A stretch of DNA of 64,000 nt from Halobium salinum (GTDB taxonomy: Archaea > Halobacteriota > Halobacteria > Halobacteriales > Haloferacaceae), in NCBI RefSeq assembly GCF_026586625.1, contig NZ_JAODIW010000008.1:29332-93331 (forward strand), in the 5' to 3' direction. Positions within the stretch are counted from its first letter, which is position 1. Each line of letters begins with the position of its first letter. The translations under genes were made by a program, and so were the position numbers. This document shows positions 18,046 through 25,876 of the stretch, one piece after another. The notes beneath the pieces are model-generated. The model saw only the letters and a program-made list of their open reading frames with translations, was not told the DNA's origin and did not search any database.

Positions 18046-19278
18046 TCAGCCCAGCACGCCGAAGCCGAACATCGGGCCGAACAGCAGATGCATGCCGACG
18101 CCGACGACGAGCGCCGGCACCGTCGTGTAGATGGACGCGATGACCGCGGCCTTCTTGTCGATGGCGATGAGCGGGAACAGCGCGTCGCCGTCCTGGCTGA
18201 TTGCGTTCGCGGTGAGCGCCGAGAACGGGATGGCCCCCTCGGCGTAGGCCGTGGCGAGCACGATCTGCGGGCCGCAACCGGGGATGAGTCCGAGCGCCGC
18301 GCCGGCGACGGGCGCGAGGACGCCGACCGCGGCGGCGACCGCGGCGAGGTCGAGCCCGCTGAACAGCATGGTGTACTCGTACAGCAGGTACGCCGTGATG
18401 ACCCAGACGGTGACGAAGGAGGTCTCCATCCCGGCGTGGGTCAGGGTCTCGCGGACGTTCGCGAACGTGTCTCGGGCCTGCCCGACGTGCCCGTGCCCGA
18501 CGTACCGCCGGCCGACGAAGTACAGGTAGAACGACAGCGCGGTGCCGGTGATGCCGAAGACGGTGAAGACGCCGGCGTAGTCGAGACCGAGTGCGAGCGG
18601 CACGTCCGGGGCGCCGCGCAGGAGATAGAGGGTCCCGGCGACGAGCGCGACCGCGGCGGCGACCCACCAGAGGGCGAGCGCGCCGAGCGAGAGCCGTCTC
18701 ATCAGGGGGTTGTTCCGGGTCGGTGCGTCGACCTCACAGCCGGCCTCGTCCTCGTAGTGGTGGACCTGACTGCCGACGCCGGCGGCGGCGAAGTGTTCAC
18801 GTCGCCCCGCGCCGGCGACGGGGACGCCGCCGTCCGTGACGGAAGGCCGGAGGCTGGCGACCGCGCGGTCGATGCGGTCGACGCCGAGGCCGAACGTGTC
18901 GACGGCGTAGCCGAACACGACCGCCGAGACGAACGCGATGCCGTAGGCGTACAGCGCCGCCTCGGGGGCGAGCGCGAGGATGACGAACGCCGAGTCGCCG
19001 GCGGTGGCGATGAGCGTCGCGACGACCGTCCCGAACGACACCGAACCGCGCACGTACAGCGGCATCATGACGATGGCGCCGCCACAGCCGGGCGTGAGGC
19101 CCATCAGGGCGCCGACCAGCGGGCCGGCGCGGCGGTTCTCTTCGAGGCGGCGGATGAGCCTCCCGTCGGTCTTGTACTGGACGTAACTGAACAGCAGGAC
19201 CGTGACCGCGACGAACGCGCTGACCTGGACGAACCCGTCGCGGACGGAGGCGAGAAAGATATCGAGTAGTTCTGACAT
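18046..19278 (-). CDS. Ten-TM putative manganese/heavy-metal exporter (DUF2899/ArsP_2-like)
   Basis: This 410-residue, roughly ten-helix membrane protein has two matching motifs, GLTPGCGGAIVMMPLYVRG in the first half and GLIPGCGPQIVLATAYAEGA in the second. The two halves therefore look like an inverted or duplicated pair. A cytoplasmic loop of about 60 residues carries HHYEDEAGCEVDAP. The architecture matches the DUF2899/ArsP_2 family, which includes the Vibrio manganese exporter MneA. Metal specificity here is inferred. The gene has a TATA box and a palindrome at its predicted transcription start (19292-19307), and is flanked on the same strand by two conserved proteins of unknown role. Confidence 0.82.
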   Translation of the reverse strand: MSELLDIFLASVRDGFVQVSAFVAVTVLLFSYVQYKTDGRLIRRLEENRRAGPLVGALMGLTPGCGGAIVMMPLYVRGSVSFGTVVATLIATAGDSAFVILALAPEAALYAYGIAFVSAVVFGYAVDTFGLGVDRIDRAVASLRPSVTDGGVPVAGAGRREHFAAAGVGSQVHHYEDEAGCEVDAPTRNNPLMRRLSLGALALWWVAAAVALVAGTLYLLRGAPDVPLALGLDYAGVFTVFGITGTALSFYLYFVGRRYVGHGHVGQARDTFANVRETLTHAGMETSFVTVWVITAYLLYEYTMLFSGLDLAAVAAAVGVLAPVAGAALGLIPGCGPQIVLATAYAEGAIPFSALTANAISQDGDALFPLIAIDKKAAVIASIYTTVPALVVGVGMHLLFGPMFGFGVLG

Positions 19279-19291
19279 AGCGGGGTTCCGG

Positions 19292-19335
19292 TTTAGACGT
19301 ATCTAAATATCAGTTTCGTCGGAGAGAACTTATAC
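19292..19335 (-). promoter_or_regulatory. Promoter and palindromic operator of the putative manganese exporter
   Basis: On the minus strand a TATA-like GTATAAG (19329-19335) predicts transcription starting near 19306. At that point lies a perfect palindrome with 6-bp arms, TTTAGA-CGTA-TCTAAA (19292-19307), 14 bases upstream of the ATG. Its form resembles the TTAGG...CCTAA-type sites of DtxR/MntR/SirR metalloregulators without matching exactly. The position fits repression at the start site. The regulator is not in this window. Confidence 0.6.
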
Positions 19336-19399
19336 GTTCGTATGTGAACGAGTGAATGTCGGTCGAGTTATAGGTCCGGCGACCAGCGGGCGAGGCCGT

Positions 19400-20161
19400 T
19401 CAGGTGGATCGCGTCTCGTCGCGGTCGGTATCAGGGGTCGGTAGGGTGTCCGCCGTCGACCCGTCGCCGTCGGCGACGACGTACCCGTGGCAGGCGAGCG
19501 CCCGTTCGACGACCGAGGAAAGGCGTTCTCTGGGGGTTCCGCTCAGTTCGAGCAGCGCCTGGTCCTCACGGACGAGACGGATCGGGGTTCGTTCGCCCAC
19601 CGCATCCTCCTTCCCCTCCTTCACCCGGCCATCTTCGCTCTTGACGCCCTCGCGCTCCTCGGACTCCACGAGCGCGTACTGCCGGAGATACTTCTTCCCG
19701 TCGTCGCCGAAGAGGGCGACGAGCACGGTCGAGGGGCTCCCACTCGTGTCCCCGGTGTCGTCGACGTCGGGGTCGTAGTCGCCGCTCTCGACGACGGTGA
19801 CGCGCTCGAAGTCCGAGAGGTCGGTGCTGAGTCTACCCCGGACGAGCTGCTCTTCGACCCACGAACGCTCCCACTCCTCGCGCTCGTCGGTGTTCTGTGT
19901 TCGGCCGACCACCCGGTCAGGGGTGACCTCGACGACCTCCCACTTTCGGACGTGTGCGGACTCCATCTCGGGGCGGCTCCGGCCCCGAACGTCCCCCTCC
20001 ATCAGGAGGTCGCCGCGGCGGACGCGGAAGTATCGGGGGCTCGGGAGGGCGAAGTCCACGTAAATCTCGTCGGGCGTCAGGCCGACGCCCGCACGGGCGC
20101 CCTGATAGTGGCGCGTCTCTAGAGTCGTCGTCTCGGTTTTGCGGTCGATGTGTGTACTCAT
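19400..20161 (-). CDS. Conserved haloarchaeal-type protein, unknown function
   Basis: The protein has 253 residues, is soluble, acidic and rich in beta structure. The first part (GLTPDEIYVDFALPSPRYFRVRRGDLL) looks like a small beta domain. A second segment, STVLVALFGDDGKKYLRQYAL at about 145-165, matches the short protein at 17703-17996. The end (LEL-type LLELSGTPRERLSSVVERAL) predicts a helix. It lies 121 bp upstream of the exporter gene on the same strand. Co-regulation is possible, but that gap holds the exporter's own promoter. Confidence 0.65.
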   Translation of the reverse strand: MSTHIDRKTETTTLETRHYQGARAGVGLTPDEIYVDFALPSPRYFRVRRGDLLMEGDVRGRSRPEMESAHVRKWEVVEVTPDRVVGRTQNTDEREEWERSWVEEQLVRGRLSTDLSDFERVTVVESGDYDPDVDDTGDTSGSPSTVLVALFGDDGKKYLRQYALVESEEREGVKSEDGRVKEGKEDAVGERTPIRLVREDQALLELSGTPRERLSSVVERALACHGYVVADGDGSTADTLPTPDTDRDETRST

Positions 20162-20314
20162 ACGCCGCAGTATGAGGCGTCCTGAGGGGATAAGCGCAGA
20201 GTCGCCCCTGGCGGAACGAAACCGTCGGCTGGCGCGGTTTCGGCCGCGCGGCTCGGGTCGTTCGAGTCGTCTGTGTCACCTGCACCGTCCGCGCGTCCGT
20301 GTCACCTGTGTCGC

Positions 20315-20917
20315 CTACATCGCCTGCGCGTCCGTGTCCTCCCGGGTCGGAGAACTGGTCGCTCGATGGCGACGGTCAGCGGCGGATTCGCGAGCGCCCC
20401 CCCTCGACGGCGGCGTCTCGTACACTCGTCCACGTCGCTCGCGGGACGTGAGCCACGTTCCGAGCGTGAGCCCGTAAACGGCGTGACCGGCGTGGAAGAC
20501 GAGCGCGTGGTCCGGCTCCAGCCCGCGCCGCAGGAGTCGCGGGAAGAGCACCCGCGTGCCGAATATGGAGAGCAGGAGGCCGTACGCCACGCCGAGGGTG
20601 ACCCCGGTCGGGTCGCGCCCGAGCGGCGACCGACGCGTCGCCCACTCCAGAATCGGTCCGAAGAGGGCGCCGGCGACGGTTCCGTAGAGGAGGTGGAGCA
20701 CGAACCCCTGAGCCGGGTACTGTTCGGCCTCGCCACCGCCGACGTAGCGCGCCCAGAACTCGGCCGTCGGCGGCAGGGCGCGGAAGACGGGGGCGCGATA
20801 GACTGTCATCACGACGGTCGCCACCAGCCCCCCAACCGCCCCGTCGACCGCCGCGTGGCGTGTGAGGGGGTCGGTTCGGTCGGTGACGACGGTTCGGAGT
20901 CGGGTCAGTGCGTTCAC
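20315..20917 (-). CDS. Conserved membrane protein, unknown function
   Basis: This 200-residue protein has four hydrophobic segments: AAVDGAVGGLVATVVMTVYR, FVLHLLYGTVAGALFGPIL, GVTLGVAYGLLLSIFGTRVL and ALVFHAGHAVYGLTLGTWL. A hydrophilic tail of about 45 residues follows. The helix-linked residues HLLYG and HAGHAVYG recur in related haloarchaeal membrane proteins, but no function is known to me. The 3' end overlaps short GC-rich direct repeats (GCGCGTCCGTGTC, twice in 20288-20340) that encode the Asp/Thr tail. Confidence 0.65.
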   Translation of the reverse strand: MNALTRLRTVVTDRTDPLTRHAAVDGAVGGLVATVVMTVYRAPVFRALPPTAEFWARYVGGGEAEQYPAQGFVLHLLYGTVAGALFGPILEWATRRSPLGRDPTGVTLGVAYGLLLSIFGTRVLFPRLLRRGLEPDHALVFHAGHAVYGLTLGTWLTSRERRGRVYETPPSRGGARESAADRRHRATSSPTREDTDAQAM

Positions 20918-21037
20918 GGTCCGGAGTCAACGCTCGCCGAGCGGGTAGCCTTGTCGTGGCCGATTAGTCGATGAGCAGACATGAACCCGAACACGGCCGG
21001 CTGAGCCAGCCTCAGCCACGAACGCCACGACTCGGCC

Positions 21038-21514
21038 TCAGGCGGTCACGTCGGCGACGGTCGCCTCGGCCAGTTCGCGCAGGCGCTCCGGGTCGACCTC
21101 GAACACCGTCGTCGGGGTCCCGGCGGCCGCCCACACGGTGTCGTAGTCGAGCAACGCGGGGTCCATGAGCGTCGGATTCTCCGCGGTGTGACAGATGGGC
21201 GGAACCCCACCGATGGCCCACCCCGTCACTTCGCGGACGGTGTCGGCGTCGGCCATCGCGACCGCGTCGGGGTCGACGCCGAAGTGGTCGGCCAGTCGGG
21301 ACTCGTCGACGCGGTTCGCGCCGCTGGTGAGCGCGACGACCGGTTCGCCGTCGACGACGAAGACGAGACTGCTCACGATGGCGCCGACGGGACAGCCGAT
21401 GGCCGCCGCGGCGTCCGCGGCCGTCTTCGTCCCCTCCGGGAACTCCTGGACCGTCGGGTCGAGGTCGTATCGTTCGGTCGCCTCCGTGACGAACTCCTCC
21501 GCGCGAGCGTGCAT
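21038..21514 (-). CDS. YbaK/ProX-type aminoacyl-tRNA editing protein
   Basis: This 158-residue protein matches the YbaK/EbsC fold: KTAADAAAAIGCPVGAIVSSLVF, a lysine-containing editing pocket near residue 31, VALTSGANRVD, and the GWAIGGVPPICH loop typical of the family. Family members hydrolyse mischarged tRNAs such as Cys-tRNA(Pro) or Ala-tRNA(Pro) in trans. The gene is free-standing, not fused to prolyl-tRNA synthetase, and lies among unrelated small genes. Confidence 0.88.
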   Translation of the reverse strand: MHARAEEFVTEATERYDLDPTVQEFPEGTKTAADAAAAIGCPVGAIVSSLVFVVDGEPVVALTSGANRVDESRLADHFGVDPDAVAMADADTVREVTGWAIGGVPPICHTAENPTLMDPALLDYDTVWAAAGTPTTVFEVDPERLRELAEATVADVTA

Positions 21515-21586
21515 GACGTGGTCGCGAGATTCCTCGGCGACAGCATAAGGTTTCTCGAACGGGGGCCGGGACGGAATCGACCCGCG

Positions 21587-21787
21587 CTACAGGAGGAGGG
21601 AGACGACGAACAGGACGAGGAAGATGATAACGAGGATTCTCGCGATTCCCATCGAGACGCCTGCGATTCCACGGAATCCGGCGACGCCGGCGAGAATCGC
21701 CAGGACGAGGAACACGACGGCGTACCAGAGGAAGCCGCCGCCGGACTGCAGCGGAACGGCCGCGAGAGCGAGCGCTGTCGCCGTCAT
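21587..21787 (-). CDS. DUF1328-type small membrane protein
   Basis: From ATG 21787 this is a 66-residue protein with two hydrophobic segments, [20 protein letters not shown] and [20 protein letters not shown], linked by the short loop RGIAGVS. That pattern is the DUF1328 (YtjA-like) family, found widely in bacteria and archaea and often linked to stress, with no known mechanism. An upstream in-frame ATG at 21850 would add 21 basic, low-complexity residues that are unlike the family, so I reject it. Confidence 0.8.
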   Translation of the reverse strand: MTATALALAAVPLQSGGGFLWYAVVFLVLAILAGVAGFRGIAGVSMGIARILVIIFLVLFVVSLLL

Positions 21788-22021
21788 CGTCGTACCTTCG
21801 GGTCCTCGCTCACTCCGCCCGATTCGATGCCGTGTTCTCCGTGTGGGCAACAGCAGTTGTGACGCATACGTCCCGATGGTCGGGTACCTCCACCTTCGTT
21901 CTGCTTCCCCTACACCCGATTATGAAGTTGATAGTGCGTGGCGTGTAGCCACCGACGACACCCTACGATGGCCTACGGTGGCGCTCCCTCGACGGAAAAA
22001 ACTGGGTTCGGACCCGGTCGC

Positions 22022-22255
22022 TCAGTTCGGGTGCGGCCGGAGCCACACCGGTGTCTCGGTGCTCGCGCGCGCTTTCGTCAGGTCGTGGCGCTCGGCCAAC
22101 TCGTCGAGGAGCCGAACGGCGCGCCGGCGCTCGATGTCGAGTTCCTCGGCGACCATCAGGGCCGTCTTGGGTTGGTAGACGGAGAACGTCGACAGGACGT
22201 CCTCTTCGGTCAGTTTCTCCCCCGTCGTCGCCCGCTGTTCGAGTCTCGCTGGCAT
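22022..22255 (-). CDS. Winged-helix DNA-binding protein, small
   Basis: The 77-residue product (ATG 22255, MPARLEQRATTGEKLTEEDV) contains a winged helix-turn-helix: VLSTFSVYQPKTALMVAEEL, IERRRAVRLLDELAE as the recognition helix, and a wing ending PVWLRPHPN. It should bind DNA, probably as a dimer. A longer version from ATG 22294 adds 13 residues and cannot be excluded. The upstream sequence is AT-poor with no clear TATA. The target is unknown. Confidence 0.7.
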   Translation of the reverse strand: MPARLEQRATTGEKLTEEDVLSTFSVYQPKTALMVAEELDIERRRAVRLLDELAERHDLTKARASTETPVWLRPHPN

Positions 22256-22382
22256 TGCTCCTCCCTGCCCGTGAGGTATGCTACCGGTAACCAAAAACTT
22301 GTCTGACCCCTGAAAAACAGGTTCGGTTGGTGGAAATTCTCACCCGAATTCGAGTTGCGAACGGGTCGGTTGGTCGGCGCGG

Positions 22383-22667
22383 TCAGTGGCTGTGACCCGT
22401 CGCCTCGGCGAAGGAGACGCCGAAGCGCTCCTCGAACAGCTCCTGGGCGGCCTCGTCCATCTGCTCGAGGTCCGGGGGCACCTCGCCCTCGGAGTGGTGG
22501 ACGATGGCGTGCGCGCGCTGGACGAACGCCATCAGCGTCACGTCGCCGACGACGGCCGTCGGCTCCTCACCCTGCTCCGCCAGTACGTCGACCAGTCCGG
22601 CCGGCAGTTCGACCTCGTCGCTGTCGCCGTCCGGCCCTTCTATCGTGTAGGTCTCGGTGTCTACCAT
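22383..22667 (-). CDS. Conserved small acidic protein, unknown function
   Basis: The 94-residue protein starts at ATG 22667 (MVDTETYTIEGPDGDSDEVE). An N-terminal beta part is followed by helices (LPAGLVDVLAEQGE, VTLMAFVQRAHAIVHHSEG) and ends FGVSFAEATGHSH with a terminal His-x-His. It is strongly acidic, as haloarchaeal proteins are. I recognise no domain with an assigned role. The frame extends 36 codons further upstream, but those residues are basic and untypical. It diverges from the glycosyltransferase gene. Confidence 0.7.
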   Translation of the reverse strand: MVDTETYTIEGPDGDSDEVELPAGLVDVLAEQGEEPTAVVGDVTLMAFVQRAHAIVHHSEGEVPPDLEQMDEAAQELFEERFGVSFAEATGHSH

Positions 22668-22834
22668 ACCGCGCACTGAGCGTCCGATACTTAAGGGTCT
22701 GTGGGAATCGAGCGGCCCGACTCCCGATAATACCATCCTCTGGAGACAGAGGGCGCTCCGTTTCCTCTCGCTCAACGTCGCATCAGAGGCATCTAGCAGT
22801 GACAGTTATTATTCATTCGTACCATTGGTCTCCA

Positions 22835-23794
22835 ATGTCCCTCGTTAGTGTACTCATCCCGACGTACAACAGAGCTGGATACATCGGCGGGGCCATCGAA
22901 ACGGCGTTACGCCAAACTTATCGGGATATCGAAGTCGTTGTCGTCTGCGATGGATCCGCAGACGGAACCGGGAGAGTCATCGAAGACTACACTAACGATG
23001 ACCGAGTTCGGGTACGATACAACGACGAGAATCGGGGCATCTCATACAGTTTCAACCGGGCAGCCGAGGTGGCTGACGGGGAGTACTACTGTATTCTTGG
23101 GGACGACGACCGATGGCATCCGGAGAAAGTGCAACGCCAGGTCGAGCGTTTGAGCGAGTTAGACGAAGAGTTCGGGATGCTCTACACGGGCGGCGTCGTC
23201 ACGGACGAGGACGGACGGGTCATCGTCCGCCACCGTCCGAAAAAGCGAGGAGACGTCTATCCGGAGGTGCTCGCCGCGTTCGATTTTGAACCACATTCGA
23301 GTCATATGATAAAACAGCGCTTCTACGAGGCGGTTGGCGGGTTCGATGTGTCGCTCCCTCGTGGTGTCGACTGGGATATGACCATCCGACTCGCGAAACG
23401 GTGTAAAATCGACTACCTACCAGAGGTGCTCGTGCGCCGTATTAGCCACTCCTCGAACGTCTCCGAGGATCCGAAGCAACAGCTCTACGGTAGTCTCGTC
23501 TGGCAGAAGTACCGCGACGAAATCGTGCAGCATCCGAACGTCGCCCGTAAGTTCGTCGCCGGTTGGCTTCGGGAGAAAGCACGCTACGACCTGCAGGAGA
23601 ACCGAGCGTGGGCGGCGAGCGTCTGCGCCGCGGCTACGGCATTTGGATGCGACCGCTCGCTTGTCAGCGCCGTGTATCTCGGCGCCGCCCTCACAGGGCC
23701 GACTGGTTTTGACGCAACGGCCGCGGTGAGGCGCGAACTCGTGGACACTCGTTCGAGGCGTCTGAATAGGAATCACAGTTGGACGGAGTGGTGA
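22835..23794 (+). CDS. Family 2 glycosyltransferase
   Basis: A GT-A fold enzyme of 319 residues from ATG 22835. The start is SVLIPTYNRAGYIGGAIETA, followed by EVVVVCDGSADGT, the DxD-like motif in CILGDDDRWHPEK (Asp-Asp-Asp) and the acceptor segment GGFDVSLPRGVDWDMTIRLA. It should transfer a sugar from a nucleotide donor in N-glycan, polysaccharide or lipid glycosylation. A TATA-like TTATTATT at about 22808-22815 lies about 24 nt before the ATG, so the transcript is probably leaderless. Codon use is less GC-biased than in neighbours, and the gene stands alone next to a gene-poor stretch, so acquisition by transfer is likely. Confidence 0.9.
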   Translation: MSLVSVLIPTYNRAGYIGGAIETALRQTYRDIEVVVVCDGSADGTGRVIEDYTNDDRVRVRYNDENRGISYSFNRAAEVADGEYYCILGDDDRWHPEKVQRQVERLSELDEEFGMLYTGGVVTDEDGRVIVRHRPKKRGDVYPEVLAAFDFEPHSSHMIKQRFYEAVGGFDVSLPRGVDWDMTIRLAKRCKIDYLPEVLVRRISHSSNVSEDPKQQLYGSLVWQKYRDEIVQHPNVARKFVAGWLREKARYDLQENRAWAASVCAAATAFGCDRSLVSAVYLGAALTGPTGFDATAAVRRELVDTRSRRLNRNHSWTEW

Positions 23795-24509
23795 CGTACA
23801 TCCCGATGGTTCGAGCAGTCGGATTTCGAATCTGATGACGATCACGCGTGACCAACGCAGTCCGGCGAACGTCCGTCTATGGCGTCCTGGATAGACGTAC
23901 GTCTAGGCCGAAACGAGGCTAGCTGATTTTGGCACATTGAGTGTCCCTCCAATCGGTGTTCGTGGCATAGACTGGAACTGGAGCGCCACGAGGCTTTCTA
24001 GAGCCGAACTGACTCGACCTCTAAACTCGAAGCGCGAATTCGGACATATGTTAGAGAACTAGTTGCTGCTCGGAAATTGACCTCTGTTCCGTCTCGCAGT
24101 AATCGCAGTATTCGTCCTCTATGTAGACTCCGCTCACCTCCGTCCGCAGCTGGGGCACTTTCGGAGTGAGTCGCCTTCACCCTCCATCGGGTTCCCAGTC
24201 GAATCAGAACCAGTACGTCTCCGAGGCCCACATATCAGTATTTTCACTACCGGTGGGCGCCCCTTCGACGCAGGCACCGAATGTGGACCGAGAGAGCCGA
24301 CGTGAACGTCACCTTCCTGAGTTGTGTATTCTAGTGCCCACCCTCATCAGGATCTGCAATCAAGAGTACGGGAATGTACCGTAGTACTATCGTGAGGGCT
24401 CGGGTGACAACTCGAAGGCAACGATTTCCGGCGAGGGAAGTCGAGCGACACGCGATACGAGCCCGTCAGCGCGCACCCACAGAGAACAGTCTCCATCGCC
24501 CCAACCCGT
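23795..24509. other. Gene-poor, lower-GC intergenic region
   Basis: About 715 bp between the glycosyltransferase gene and DHQ synthase. No intact gene is convincing. A 77-codon minus-strand frame (23998-24231) has no motif. The same strand in another phase holds a frameshifted zinc-ribbon remnant (24051-24187). Lower GC and stop codons in all frames suggest decayed or foreign DNA. Confidence 0.6.
24051..24187 (-). pseudogene. Remnant of a small two-CxxC zinc-ribbon protein
   Basis: From ATG 24187 the minus strand reads MEGEGDSLRKCPSCGR and then stops. After a one-base frame change near 24130 it continues EVSGVYIEDEYCDYCETEQR and ends in LVL at a TAA (24051-24053). Joined, this gives a protein of about 45 residues with CPSCG and CDYC knuckles, the arrangement of haloarchaeal zinc-finger micro-proteins. 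As written it is broken by one base. It could be a true pseudogene or a sequencing error. Confidence 0.5.
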
Positions 24510-25685
24510 CTACTTCTCGATGATGCTCTCTTCGATCTCCTCGCCGAAGTGCCGGGCCTCGGCGCCGTAGTACAGCAGCACCTTGTCGCCCGGTTCGAGG
24601 TCGGTGACGGCCTTTCGCCCCTCGCTGGTGGGCACTTTGATGGTCTCCGCGTTCTGGAGGAGGGTCTCGACGCGGTCCTCGCCCTCCTCGGTCTCGACGC
24701 GGGCCTCGACGCGGAACATCGGGCGCTTCTCTATCTTGACGCGGCCGACGATGGCTTCTCTCGTCTTGCCGTCGCCGTCGACGATCTGCACCTCGTCGCC
24801 GGACTGGAGTTCGGCGAGGTACTTCGTCCCGCCGCCGGGGGTTCGAACGTAAGCGTGGACGGCGCCGGCGTTGACGCGGAACGGTCGGGAGGCGACGTAC
24901 GGCGACTCGGCGGTCTCGCCGTGGACGAAGAAGAGTCCGCGGGACATGGAGCCGACGAGCATCCCCTCGTCGTGGTCGAGCAGGCTCCCGGTGTCGACGC
25001 AGACGCGGTCGGCCATCCCGGTGCGCTCGACGGTCGTCACTTCGGCCCAGACCAGGTCGAGCTGTTCGCGCTCGCTCGCGTCGCGCACCGCGACGGTCTC
25101 GCGAATCTCGTCGGGGTTGTCCGAGTCGAGAAGCACGGCGTCGGCGCCCTGTTCGAGCGTCTCGAAGGCGGTTTTGGCCTCCTCCGCGCTCGTGACGCCC
25201 GCGACGAGCGTCGTCTCCTCGCCGATGCGCGCGATGAGGTTCTCGAGGGGGATGATCTGCCAGTTCTCGCCGACGACGACTGTGAACTCGGCCTCGCGGG
25301 CAGCGGCCTCCGCGAACGCCTCGTAGTCCTCGTCGAAGACCCGAACGAAGGCCCCCTGTGCGCGGTTGTCACTCCGGCGAAGCGTCGAGAGGTCCGCCGA
25401 ACCCGAGAAGTCGGAGGGGAGGTCGACCGTCCCGTCGCCCTCGCCGTCCTTCCCGACGACGTAGGCGTCCGGCTCCGCGCGGTCCGTCTCGGCCTCGTCG
25501 ACCATGTCGGCGTCCGAGCGGAACGCCGCGACCTTCACGTCGCCCAGCTCACGGACGCGGGCCACGTCGGCCTCGTCGACGAGCACCCAGTCCACGCCGG
25601 CCTCCAACCCGGCGGTGATGCGTCGCTTTCGCACGTTCCAGTCGCCGACCTCGTCGTCGGCCTTCAACCAGACGCTCCGTGTCAT
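24510..25685 (-). CDS. aroB': 3-dehydroquinate synthase II
   Basis: This archaeal enzyme converts 2-amino-3,7-dideoxy-D-threo-hept-6-ulosonate to 3-dehydroquinate with NAD, replacing the usual AroB/DAHP route to aromatic amino acids. The 391-residue protein starts MTRSVWLKADDEVGDW at ATG 25685. It has GVDWVLVDEADVARVREL, ENWQIIPLENLIARIG, DRVCVDTGSLLDHDEGMLVG, GLFFVHGE and AGAVHAYVRTPGGGTKYL, all family signatures. The partner ADTH synthase gene is at 29173-29976 on the same strand. In this genome the two are separated by about 3.5 kb of unrelated genes. The frame extends 97 codons upstream, but those residues do not belong to the family. Confidence 0.95.
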   Translation of the reverse strand: MTRSVWLKADDEVGDWNVRKRRITAGLEAGVDWVLVDEADVARVRELGDVKVAAFRSDADMVDEAETDRAEPDAYVVGKDGEGDGTVDLPSDFSGSADLSTLRRSDNRAQGAFVRVFDEDYEAFAEAAAREAEFTVVVGENWQIIPLENLIARIGEETTLVAGVTSAEEAKTAFETLEQGADAVLLDSDNPDEIRETVAVRDASEREQLDLVWAEVTTVERTGMADRVCVDTGSLLDHDEGMLVGSMSRGLFFVHGETAESPYVASRPFRVNAGAVHAYVRTPGGGTKYLAELQSGDEVQIVDGDGKTREAIVGRVKIEKRPMFRVEARVETEEGEDRVETLLQNAETIKVPTSEGRKAVTDLEPGDKVLLYYGAEARHFGEEIEESIIEK

Positions 25686-25781
25686 TAGGTGGGCCTCACG
25701 GTGACGCGGTATCAAAATGGCGGATGGAGCAGGGTCGGACGACGACTCGAGTTGGGCCCGACACCCGTCGGCCGAAATTGT

Positions 25782-25797
25782 AAATAATATATTATTT
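25782..25797. promoter_or_regulatory. AT-rich perfect palindrome, probable core promoter
   Basis: AAATAATATATTATTT is a perfect 16-bp palindrome in otherwise GC-rich DNA, between the divergent DHQ synthase gene (start 25685) and the RDD gene. It can hold TATA boxes for either strand. On the plus strand the predicted start would be near 25811-25816, at the ATG of a 21-codon frame that overlaps the RDD start. Confidence 0.5.
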
Positions 25798-25810
25798 CTA
25801 CTCGGAGTAC

Positions 25811-25876
25811 ATGTCAGAATCCGATACATTGATGTCGGGGAGTTGCCATTGTCCGCAGGCATGGCAACAGCAGTAG
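25811..25876 (+). CDS. Possible 21-residue leader peptide upstream of the RDD gene
   Basis: A short frame, MSESDTLMSGSCHCPQAWQQ plus one residue, starts at ATG 25811, about 21 nt from the centre of the AT-rich palindrome. Its stop (25874-25876) lies inside the RDD gene, overlapping by 16 bases in another phase. A leaderless mRNA would begin at or near this ATG, so the peptide could be translated and affect RDD expression. It may equally be chance; there is no other support. Confidence 0.25.
   Translation: MSESDTLMSGSCHCPQAWQQQ

Noticed and set aside
20270..20345. Short direct repeats (GCGCGTCCGTGTC) as a possible CRISPR-like array
   Set aside because: Only two full copies with no regular spacer, partly inside the 3' end of a coding gene.
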